From Hirudo medicinalis (taxonomy: Eukaryota; Annelida; Clitellata; Hirudinida; Hirudinidae), in NCBI GenBank assembly GCA_011800805.1, contig MPNW01000038.1, forward strand, positions 151,475-215,474: a stretch of 64,000 bases of DNA, in the 5' to 3' direction. The stretch's first letter is position 1. The number at the start of each line of letters is the position of its first letter. The translations under genes and the position numbers were made by a program. Below the pieces are notes generated by a model, which was not told the origin of the DNA, made no database searches, and was given only the letters and a program-made list of their open reading frames with translations. This document shows, piece by piece, positions 49,896-60,200 of the stretch.

Positions 49896-50170
49896 TTTTA
49901 TTTATAATGGAATTGTAGAATGTAATCTTGGACCACAGCATTAATGGAAAAGAGTTTGAAGGTAGACTTAGCAAATGAGGGACTATATTCATGTGTAGTA
50001 CGAAGGAAGTGGGTAGGGTTATTTTACCTGAAGATTACTATTCAGATTACTATCTGAAAAAAAACTTTTAAATATCTTAAGGGCATTGTAATCATAACAA
50101 AATAAAAAAGTGCGACTTGTAAACAGTGGATTTGATAATTACTCAGTAGATTATTATTTACAAATAATAA

Positions 50171-51080
50171 TTACCAAATAGTTGACTTAGTTGAAGATGG
50201 AAATGGTAAAAACAATCCGAATAATAGGTTATGTAAAACATTTAACCTATCTAAATGAGAATGATATGTAGAAGCCCATACAATGTTACAATAAGTTAGA
50301 TAGGGATAAATAAGAGCAAAATACAATAAAAGAGCTGTTTTAGTATTAATGAATGGAAAAATTCTTGAAATAATACCAATGTTTTTAGCAATTAAATTTT
50401 GAATATGAGTAATATGTTTTGACCAGGTTAAATGTTCATCCATCAAATTGCCAAGATTCCGAATAGTTGGAAGGAAGCTCATGGATTGTAACTGAGGTCG
50501 ATTGAGAAAGGAATGAAATGAATCATTTGTAGATGCAGGAATGTTATCAGTGATTCTCTTACCAATACTGGAAAAATGCTGATTAAATTTATTAGCAACT
50601 TCACATNTCATCAAAAAATGAAAAAGTATTATCTGTAGAACCTGTCTTGTGACCTCTTAAAGACTTTATTAAATTCCATGTTTTATGCAAACTACATTTA
50701 TATTCAGAGAAAAGGTTATTATAATATGTTTTATACAAACTACATTTACATTCAGAGAATAGGTTATTATAATATGATTTCTTAGCAGCCATCTTTAATT
50801 TACTAAATCCATTTCTATAACTAATAAAAGTACTTTTATTTTGTTTAGTTGGATGTTTTAATAAAAGATTTATAAAGTTTAGTTTTTGTTCTGCATGACT
50901 TAATAAGTGCAGAAGTCATCCAGGGCTGCTTACAACCAAGAGAAGAACTATTAGAGATCAAAGGAAAGCATTCGTTGTAAAAATTTAAATATTGACAAAT
51001 AAAATTTGAGTAAGCCAAACATGGATCATCCACCGCACAGTTATTATAAACATCCAACCATTCACATGAACTCAACAATT
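50171..51080 (-). mobile_element. Internally deleted CR1/L2-like LINE ORF2 fragment
   Basis: The minus strand has the connector between endonuclease and RT (51078-50845: CEWLDVYNNC, GCKQPWMTSALIKSCRTKTKLY), then HKTWNLIKSLRGHK, then FNQHFSSIGKRITDNIP, and after a deletion the RT C-terminal part NLGNLMDEHLTWSKHITHI, YPYLTYCNIVWASTYHSHLDRL. Contains one ambiguous base (n) at about 50587 and a tandem duplication of about 48 bp (50683-50780). Not functional. Confidence 0.82.
50683..50780. repeat. Two-copy tandem duplication of about 48 bp
   Basis: The unit running TTTTAT(G/A)CAAACTACATTTA..TTCAGAGAA.AGGTTATTATAATATG occurs twice in direct succession inside the LINE fragment, differing at only a few positions. 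Confidence 0.85.
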
Positions 51081-51149
51081 CAATAAACTTAATCTAATAA
51101 ATTTAATTGTATTCATACGCGTTAGCAAGCGGCATGCGACTTTTTTTTG

Positions 51150-52290
51150 TAACCTGAACGAATAACTCATAAATAATTAATATCAACGCTGAAACATGAA
51201 TGGTCGAAGAGGAGACGCGGCAAAACTCAGCGTTGTAGTGTAGTTAAAATTAGCCAAATTTAGATGTTGTAGGAAAGATGGCGACGTCGAGTAGAGCTGA
51301 TGGCTTCGAAGAAATTAAAGTTTTTGCTCGTTCTTTTTGTACCCCTCCAATCGACGATAACATAGCAGAAAAGTTGTTCAAGAGTAGCGAGAAGAATATT
51401 GACAACAATTATTGTATTTAATTAGCAATATTTTATTAATAACTGAGATTAAGATTAATATATGAAGTGTTGTATTCTTCGTTATCGTTCCATCAGAGTG
51501 TTCTACCACCTGGAGCAAAGTACCTAATTGATTCATGCGATGACAGCCCAAAGAGGAGTCCTCCGCTAGGTAAAGCCATTGGGGTTCAACCGACGGCTTT
51601 ATCTAGGCGGAGGATGAGTGTGGGTGGCCGAAAATTATGTCACCTTGGGCGGACACCACAATCTTCCCGTTATCAAGAGCACGCCTACGCAAAGAGGCGT
51701 GCAAGTGGACAGCACTGCCACTTAATGCCGAAGAGGCAGAGGTGCGCACCACACTGTCTGGAAGAGGCCGTGAGTCATTTGGAACCATTAGGCAGGAGCC
51801 ACAACAACAAATAAACTTTCATGTCTTTTTTTTTGTTTTAAAATAAATTTGAAAAATAGTTTTTTTTAGATTCGTTAAGAAAAACGAATGGATCTCTTTA
51901 GACCGAATAACGGGCTGTACGAAAATAAAGTGTAGAAAAATTAAATTGTTCTGATTGTCCCATACTTTACCAAGATGACATCATATCATCTGAGACTTGT
52001 TTACCACGATAACAAAACATCGACTACCGCATAAACCACGTTGTATCTAAAGATAGAAATAGTTCATGTAAAGTTAGAAAAAAACAGAGTTTGTACAATT
52101 GCCATGAAACTCAACACTCACATCTACGCATCATAAAAAAATATGAACCAGCATCAAAAGCTTTAAACGCGATTCAATGTGTAAAAAATGAAATTTCCCT
52201 CTTCGACCAATCATGTTTCAGCGTTAATATTAATTATTCATGAGTTATTTATGAGTTACAAAAAAAAAGTCGCGCGCGGCATCACGCAGA
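51150..52290. mobile_element. Possible TIR element bounded by inverted repeats of about 75-85 bp
   Basis: 51150-51228 (GCGGCATGCGACTTTTTTTTGTAAC..ATAACTCATAAATAATTAATATCAACGCTGAAACATGAATGGTCGAAGAGG) matches the reverse complement of 52195-52288 with small indels. The roughly 1.0 kb between has higher G+C (51500-51790) and short open frames (51278-51421, 51467-51814) without recognised homology. It could be a non-autonomous DNA element or two head-to-head copies of the repeat family also seen at 46.6 kb. Confidence 0.5.
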
Positions 52291-52410
52291 CGATAAAAAC
52301 ACATCAACCAGCCCCATCACGCACACACATACATCCGAGCCGTAAAATAATTTCTGAAATAAAAATTATGTCAAGTCAAATGTCAAGTCACCTGTCAATA
52401 TACATTTATA
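52265..52410 (-). repeat. Inverted copy of the 46.6-kb repeat
   Basis: The reverse complement of this segment aligns to 46640-46765 over TTTATTTC-GAAATTATTTTACG-GGATGTATGTGTGTG-GTGA-GGGGCTGGTTGATGTGTTTTTATCGTCTGCGTGATGCCGCGCG with few differences. Confidence 0.85.
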
Positions 52411-53001
52411 TAAGTTATTTATCTTAACTGTCATCAAATTCAAAACCAGCTCGAACCAAATGAAGACAAAAACCAGTCCCGTTTGGAAATTTCGTAAGAA
52501 CCAGTTGCATTGAAGTTCAGTAAATGCTTCTACATGATGATTTCATCAATTTATTTAACGACAGCTTATAAATTCGGGAAACACTTTAAGTTAAATAAAT
52601 CACTGAAATTTTCAACTGATTGAAGATTGGTGTCTCCCACATTAGTTAATCGTTGGCTCAATTTGATATATACTTCTATACAGAGGTATACAGTCATAAG
52701 GAAATAAAGACATAAGGAGAGCATTACTGGATAGGTAAAGGAGTCTCAGTGGAATCAACTTCAGGTGCTGCAAGTTTTGATTTCTGATTTAAAAGCCGAA
52801 AGTAAGTTTGCATTATTTGTGAAGCAAACCTGTTAATTTCTTGTGTCTCCTGATCAATATTGTGAAAGAAACCAGTATTCAAGTATATATTTATAATACA
52901 AATATAAATATTTACCTTAATTCAGTCATATTTTCATAAAACTTGAATTGAAATAGAATTTTCAAGCGCAAAATGTTGTCAACAAATCGAAATGAAATAA
53001 T
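52411..53001. other. Intergenic upstream of the PPAY membrane protein
   Basis: No exon recognised. It is presumably the promoter and 5' leader of the downstream gene. Confidence 0.4.
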
Positions 53002-53607
53002 ATGAAGTACTCGAAATGTGTTCATTCACATCGGTTGTTTATTTACGAACAGAAATTTGAGAGGATGATTTACTGGAACATGACAAGGAAACCTTCAAGT
53101 GACGAAGCAATAAACTTCACATCGACAGCCATCAACAAACACGTTCTCGATTCAAAGAATCACGTGACTCAGCATTCTTACGAGAAGGAAATGGAAGACA
53201 TCGATAAATTCGTCTCATCGTGTGTGTTGTTTGTTATGCTCTCCTTCGTTTTCATTTCCCTCATCTGCATTTTCAAAAAGAAAAATAACATGAAAGATTG
53301 CTGGAGTGGTAGTCATTCTATCAGGGCGTTTAATGCCCCACCAGGGCTGTATGCACTGACCACCACCCACCTTCGCAACTGTACTCCACATCCGCATGGA
53401 TTTGCCCACATTCAGCTTCACGGAAACTGTCGGACTTCACATTTTCTCTTTCCTCAGAGCAACCATGTCTTCCTATCTGACGGGTTCAACATGCCCCCTA
53501 CGGACTTGTCAAATATTATTGAGAATTCACCTCAATTGGAAAAGCGATGCGACATCTGTGGAGAAGAACCTCCAGCATACGAGGTCATCCAAAGGTCAAC
53601 TAAATAA
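53002..53607 (+). CDS. Single-pass membrane protein with C-terminal PPAY motif
   Basis: An intronless 201-residue frame, not recognised as a known family. Features: a hydrophilic N-terminal region with two potential N-glycosylation sites (NMT at 26, NFT at 39); a single strong transmembrane segment at about 70-91 (VSSCVLFVMLSFVFISLICI) followed at once by KKK, which predicts N-outside/C-inside topology; a His/Pro-rich cytoplasmic part; and near the C-terminus CDICGEEPPAYEVIQ. PPxY motifs (here 190-193) bind WW domains of NEDD4-type ubiquitin ligases, so sorting or degradation control is possible, as for Commissureless or PRRG-type adaptors. This role is inferred only from motif and topology. 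There is no signal peptide. AATAAA motifs at the stop codon and shortly after suit a 3' end. Confidence 0.65.
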   Translation: MKYSKCVHSHRLFIYEQKFERMIYWNMTRKPSSDEAINFTSTAINKHVLDSKNHVTQHSYEKEMEDIDKFVSSCVLFVMLSFVFISLICIFKKKNNMKDCWSGSHSIRAFNAPPGLYALTTTHLRNCTPHPHGFAHIQLHGNCRTSHFLFPQSNHVFLSDGFNMPPTDLSNIIENSPQLEKRCDICGEEPPAYEVIQRSTK

Positions 53608-53639
53608 AGGAATACATAAATAAATGAGAGGAGGAACAG

Positions 53640-54130
53640 AAAGGATAAACCTGTCATGCAACAGTGCAACAGTATAATTTTTTATTGCAATTGTATTGCA
53701 AAATCTTAATTGTATTTAATGTTTATAATTCATTTGTGTTTCTGTAAATATTGAGAAATAACTTAACCATATATATATCTTCCCAAGCTGAAGCTTCGTC
53801 ATCCGAAATTGTCTTATGGACTCTTATCTGACTGGAGAGATTTTTATCTTTGTCCGAAAACACTAAAACTCATTAAATGTAGTCATCCACAAATATATCC
53901 GACTCATTCAAGACTTTTCAAGCCAACATACATACATAAACATTGTATATTAAACAGTCAGAACCGAAACCAAGACACCCCACAATTTCGTGATAACTCA
54001 CTGAATCAAAATATGAATGTGGGGATATTTTAGTATGTTGTCTAACTATATATATTTGTGATTATCCCTAAAATTATCGCCAATATATATTTTCATTTTT
54101 AGCATTAATTTAAAAATTCAGAAAACATGA
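53640..54130. other. Downstream region, nothing recognised
   Basis: AT-rich DNA. The short frame at 53809-54033 has no recognisable motif. Confidence 0.4.
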
Positions 54131-54179
54131 TTTCGAGGCGTCCAATAACCATGAAAGACACTCTCAAAAGTCACCAAAA

Positions 54180-54520
54180 AATGACTAAAGCTCATGCAAA
54201 ACCTCTCAAAAAAATATGTTAATAAGAAATGTTTCCTTTATTCTCAATAACTTTAAAGCATTTGTTATCCATTGATTTTACAAAAGTTTTAACGAATTTT
54301 CCACACAGTTCTTTCCAGGCTCTCCTAACTTTTCCAGACCAGATTTGGAGTTCAAAAGGCTATAAACCAGTATTGACAACATTCCCCAGATGTTTTCAAT
54401 AAGATTTAAGTCTGGGTAACAAATGAAGAAATAAAATTTAAGTGAAATTAGTTTTAGATATTTCAGACAATATTCCATCAGAATATGGAATGTGGAATAT
54501 GTTTTTATGTTTTCGTTGGT
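54180..54520 (-). mobile_element. Tc1/mariner transposase C-terminal fragment
   Basis: The minus strand at about 54430-54280 reads YPDLNLIENIWGMLSILVYS then GLEKLGEPGKNCVENSL, the conserved PDLNPIEN block carrying the last catalytic Asp of Tc1-like transposases. Frames are broken and terminal repeats were not found. The same subfamily is represented at 3.25-3.90 kb (VYSNGKQYFSVQE shared context). Confidence 0.82.
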
Positions 54521-54689
54521 GCATGTGATTGAACATTAAAATTGTTACATATCAGAACATACAAAACTTAGAATTTCATGAAATTCGCTCGTTAAGAAAC
54601 GAACATGGCTGATGTTCACAGTTCCAATTAAATCCATCACGAATCAGTTCTCCACATCATCTGCGTCTTGTGTGATGACGCATTCTTTC

Positions 54690-54865
54690 GCTGACAGAGA
54701 AGTTCCAGTCCTGCCATCCACCGCCAGCCGCGGTGAGAAGCTGAAGTCCGGTATGCACCCCAAAAATAAATACCATATAAATGGTAGAACGATTAAAAAA
54801 GTGCCTTCACATCCTCTTCGGATACATGAGGCACTCAAAAGATCGGCTAAATACAGAAATACAAT
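54690..54865 (+). repeat. SINE-like element, copy 4
   Basis: Shares CATATAAATGGTAGA.CGATTAAAAAAGTGCCTTC..ATC..GGATAC.TGAGGCACTCAAAAGATCGGCTAAATACAGAAATA with copy 2 in the PIP4K2 intron, differing at scattered sites. Confidence 0.85.
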
Positions 54866-54939
54866 TAAACTGATTTTCAATTTAAAACAAACAAATATAT
54901 AAGGTTCGTATTTCAAAATAAGTCGATGTTCAAATTCAG

Positions 54940-55008
54940 ACTTCACCGCCATGGAGCGCCCTTGAGAAGAATCGCTATATAAACGATCTGACGATTGTAG
55001 TACCATCC
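54940..55008 (+). repeat. SINE-like element, copy 5 (partial)
   Basis: GGAGCGCCCTTGAGAAGAATCGCTATATAAACGATCTGACG carries the CCCTTG...GCTATATAAA core of the family. It lies between copy 4 and the LINE fragment. Confidence 0.6.
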
Positions 55009-55019
55009 AACATTCGACA

Positions 55020-55932
55020 AGCTACATAAGTTCTATCGAACTAGCAGCCATCGAGGACTTACTGGTTCACGTGAAGGACTCCTATCAGGGGGAGACCTTC
55101 GATATAGTCATTTTGAGCGATTCCCTTAGCGCCATAGAGGCACTAAAAGATTGCAATCACATTGACCGATATATAAAGAAAACTCATAATGTAATTTCGC
55201 AAATACAAGCAAGTGGCAGAAAGGTCAAACTAGTCTGGGTCCCTGCCCAAGTTGGAATCTCTGGCAATGAGAAAGCTGATTCATTAGCAAAAGCCGCTAC
55301 TACCAGGGAACAGATAGACCGCTGGATTCCAGCGTCTATCAAGGATGTCAAAAGGTCCGTGGCCCGCAACATCATCCAACAGTGGCAAACCAGATGGGCC
55401 GCTGACCCACGAAGCCAACACTACAAGACCCTCAAGAAACTCGTGTCGACTAAGAGCAAGTCTCAATGTGCCTCAAGGAGGAAGGAGATTTTAATCTCCA
55501 AACTCCGTATTGGGAAATGTGCTCTGAATCAACACATGTTTCTCTTAAAGCATCGTCCAGACAGAAAATGCCAGGTATTCCCTCAGGAGGATGAAAATGT
55601 CCGGCATTTCTTTATGGAATATCCGGCCCACTCAGTCCTGAGGGAAGAAATGAGACTCAAAACAAAACTATCTGAGATGAGTTCCATGCTTAGTAATCCA
55701 GAGAGTGGACCTCATTTTCAGATGAATTTGCAAAGAGCGGCATAATTTGATCAATTAGCTACCTTTCCCTAATATTATTATTACTATAATTATTTGTATA
55801 ATTTAACCATTACACCTCTTATTACTCAAATACTTCTTATTTCATTACAATATCTAACACTAACTAACAAGTCCGAATCATCTTAGTTATGAAACGGACT
55901 TTAATGAAATAAATAAATAAATAAAATAAAGT
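55020..55932 (+). mobile_element. LINE 3' end with RNase H domain (I/Jockey-like)
   Basis: An open frame 55071-55745 encodes an RNase H domain (DSLSAIEAL, WVPAQVGISGNEKADSLAKAA) followed by the C-terminal region common to RNase H-bearing LINEs (SKLRIGKCALNQHMFLLKHRPDRKCQ, EDENVRHFFMEYP). The copy is severely 5'-truncated and ends in an (AAAT)n tail at about 55908-55932, typical of LINE 3' ends. Confidence 0.88.
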
Positions 55933-57190
55933 AGTGCCACCACCCATTGCGGGAGCACCGTCCTGATCATCCAGTTATGTTTATTAACGGACGTTAATAA
56001 GCAACATCATAGCGACATCACATCCGATAGGGATATTCAATAAGGTGCTTAAAAGGCCGTCTAAATAAGAATTAACGATTTTAAAGTTATAAAATATTAA
56101 AGATATTAATAAAAAAAATGCTTGAATGAGCAAGTTATAAATAACTGAGGCTTTAATTAGTCTTTAAAAATTACCGTGTCTAAGGTCTGTTAATTGAAAC
56201 TTAAAATGCCATCTGTGGCAGACAAGGGATGATGAAGAGTAACGTCCTATTCTACAAGAGCATCTTCTAGTGCGTCATATTTTATTTTTATTGTTTTATT
56301 CTCTTCGTATTCCTCTTCGTATTGCTTCTGACATCCATTTTTGTGGTCCCCTCTTCAATGAACACTTCATTCTTCGTTTTAAGCGACAGGTTTTATTTGC
56401 TACAAAAGTAATTACGTAAGAACAGAATTTTGATTTCAAAGAATTGTGTTAATAATTGTGTTGCAGCAATTACTCTGATGTCCTCAACTCCAAATTCAGA
56501 TCCAAACGACTTGCATCAGCTTCTGCTTCGAACATTCTGTCGTCTGTGATGAGCACTCCAAGGCTTAAAAGGACTCTCGAGTCAACAGCTTAACATTGAA
56601 TAAGCGACACTCTAATGTTAAACTGACTCTTATTTCCCTAATTTAGTATTGGTAATTGTATTTGGTATTTTAAGTTAATTTTATTTCATGGAGTTTGAAG
56701 CGATGAAGTGATTGCGAAGAATTGCCGTCGAAGGAAACCTTGTTGATGCTTGATGATATCTGATTGGCAGTTGATTTAAAGACGATGATCTCTTAATTTA
56801 ACAAGTTGCACAAGTACGGGTTAAGGTAAATCAAAGCAATTTTTGACAATATTAAAGACGTTTTTGAATAGTAATAATAAGAGTTTGTTGCATTATTAAT
56901 GCCAATATTAATAAATAATTAATATCATTGCTTATATTATTAAGTGCATTTTATCAAAAAGCGCAACTTTAATATTTTCCTCATCTTGGAATTTTGATAG
57001 AATTCAGCTTATTGTCCATGGAATTTTGTTTGCATTTAAAACATTTGTATTTGGGCAACAATTGATTTCACAAAAAAACTCACTCCATCCATCTTTGATA
57101 TCCAACATAAACATGCTGAAGGTTTGGACACAGTTGAAATACTACTATCAGCAGTGATATTAATTATTAATAATCATATTTCACAATGAC
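55933..57190. other. Intergenic upstream of the large disordered-protein gene
   Basis: No coding exon recognised. It probably contains the promoter and a 5' non-coding exon, because the first coding exon is preceded by a splice acceptor (GACTTGCAG ending at 57196). Confidence 0.4.
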
Positions 57191-57211
57191 TTGCAGACCT
57201 GATCCAACAAA

Positions 57212-60200
57212 ATGGAAGAAATGTGGGACGATTTGAAGCTTCACCAACCGATGACTTCACCCATTTCCCCACTTCCACCTTCTCCTTTCATGCTACCTCC
57301 CTCACCTGATTCCTCTCCTCCATCAACAGCAGAGAATCAACAGCTTTCCATGCCATCATCGCCTCTATTCAAGTTTCCACTTCCTCCTTGTCAGCTGACG
57401 TCATCATTTATTAAAAAACGGAGACGTGCCACTTTGTCTTCCTTTGCTTCGTCATCATCGCCATCGTCGCCCTCTTTAAGCTCAACCCCCTCAAAACTGA
57501 TGCTAGCAACCTCAAGTCTTCAGTCAACATTCTCAAGAAATGGGACACATACGTCATCAGTGGCTTCTTTCAATTCTTTGCCAACATTGACTTTCTCTTC
57601 ACCAACCTTTCCGTCAACGTTTTCACCATTGTTATCAACACCACCACCTCAATTATCACCTGAAACATCCTTAGTCACGGAAGATCTATCATTCCTACCT
57701 CAAACGTCGTTGGAGGAGGACAGCATCAAGTTGATTACCGAATGTCTGAGAAATCATAAAGCGTCTCTCCCATCTTCATCTAACATCGCCACCATTACTC
57801 CCACCATCAACAGGTTTGTCACCAGAATGACTATCAACAGTGATGTAGTCTCGTCTTCTCAAACAGATGTCCAAGCATCAGGTGATTTTTAAGTTCTTAA
57901 TTAATACTGAGAACTTCATCGCCAAGAGGCAAATTTCATTTCACAGACGACAAATTTTTAAAAGCAAAAACTTAGCGACGATTTTACGTGAATCCAAAGT
58001 TTCGTTTGTAGATAAAATTTTTGTTAAAAATATGACCATCCCTGAAGATTCTCAGAGATGTAATTGAGCACACACACAGTGAGTTTTTACGAAACATTCT
58101 TCACAACTTATCTCCGAGGTGGTGCTTAAACCACTCCTAAGCCGCATCCGGCGTGTTCTCGTTTGATCTCCGAATTCCACTGCTTTGTCCCACGTCTGTC
58201 CCCAGGCTTCGAATAGTTTGACTTTCGTTTAAATCATTCAGAGCAATTTACTGTGAGAATATTATTAATAATAATTTAATTTGTTTTGTGGCCACATTTA
58301 TAATTCATGATAATTTGTACTACGATGACACGAGTGCATTCTTGATTAAAAACTCAATTTCTAAAACTATAGATGTAAGTTGTCCGATAAATATTTAATA
58401 ATTTAGATATTTAAATTAACTTGAAACTCAAAAGTGTTCAATAATGTTTAACTTTAAAAATTCTCACTTCAACAATTTTACGGAATTTCTAACAAATTGT
58501 AGGTTTTTCTACAACAATAACGACTTCCACACCTTTACGCCTCAGTACATCCTGCTCCAATCAAATATCTCAACCTATTTTTACTTCTTCGTCAAGACCA
58601 AAATTATCTAAAATTTTAAGGAAACAAAAGAAATTCAGAAAATGCAAAGAGAAAAAATCAGCTTTCGCTGCCATATTTACGCATCAGGATACATCTGATT
58701 TCAAGTCAACTTTTCAAATGAATCCCAACATGAGTTCTTCCTTGGCCACGGTACTTACAAGGTACCAAGAATTTCTGCCAGTAGAAAATGACAACATTTC
58801 AAGCAGAGTCGATGACACACAATTTTGTCAAAATTTCCTCTCAGAAAACGTTCCATCTTTTCCCGCACAGCAACCACTTTTATCTGCGCTTACAACATCC
58901 TCTTCCAAAGCATCTTCCAGTCCTCCGGTCGATCTCCTTTCTAATTGGTTGTCGCAGACGCCGTTGCTAAGCAGCGACATACTGGTGGCATTGAAACAAA
59001 GACAACTGATTCTTCAAATGCAGCAACAGTTGAAGAAAGCCGAACAAAGTTTAAAGAGTGTCATCCAAGACCAAACACTGCAAGTAGACACCAGGACTTC
59101 CAGTTCTAACACTAAACCATGTCCAACCTCTTCAACATCCTCTAACAACGAAGGAACCTCTTTAAATAACTTTCTCAACAACTTCCTTTCCACTGCAATC
59201 GACGTCGGAAAATGTGATGCGAAATTTTTGTCGCTTCTCAACGAAACTCTCACAAAAACTCTGCAAAATAATAACAAGCCTGTGATGGACAGTTGTAGTA
59301 AAGAACCAAAGTCATCTTCTTCATATGTTGATACTGTTCAAGTAAATGTCTCATTCCAACAAAATAAAGCTTATCACGAGAAAGATGTCTTGAATCCAAC
59401 AACCAGCAATCATAATCTTATTTCATCCACTTGTTCTTCATTTCATCAACTTTCATCTAGAACATCATCCTGTCTTTCCAGTTGTCCGGCTATTGTTTCA
59501 CCAGTCCATCCTGTGATTTCTTCGACGAAACAAAATATATTCACGATACAACAACCCTTATTTACGGACACATATGATGAAAAACTTGATCAGAACAACA
59601 ACTCTGTTGAGTTACCACTCATGAGCAAAACAGCAAATACTCAACAAAAACAGGCAGCAAAGAAGCAATGCAAAAGGATTGACGACAATTTCCTCAATTG
59701 CACTCCAATCAGCAACACAAACAACGATTCCATTTTCACTTTCAGTGATACGAGTAGCTTCCACAACACTTCATTGATATGCACGACATCTTCGGAGGTA
59801 ATAATTAAAGTTAGCCAACCACTGATCACTTCTGTAACCGTGTCTCAGATGGCCAATCAGAAACCAATATTTAGAATCGTCAACGGGAACAAAAGTAACA
59901 AAAACCTCAAAAGACACAGGAGCAGAAGTCAAGCGAAGAACAAGAAAGGGTTGGATTTCGTGGTTCCGACAGCCAAAACCTCAGCAGCTGAAGTTATTAA
60001 CAGATTGTCTAATAACTTGATCGCACCTAACTTTTCTGGATCACAACATTCCACACCAACGATGACTGCTAGTCAAGATATCCACAACAATCTCCTTCCA
60101 TCAAATCTATCCAATATCGTTGGAGTAAACAGTCTTTCTTCAATGGCCTTTCCTCAAACGCAGGCTGTTAGCACACATTCGAGCAATATCCCCAAAGTCT

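Noticed and set aside
46640..52410. The repeats at 46.6 and 52.3 kb as LTRs of the gypsy-like element
   Set aside because: LTRs must be direct repeats; these two segments are inverted relative to each other.
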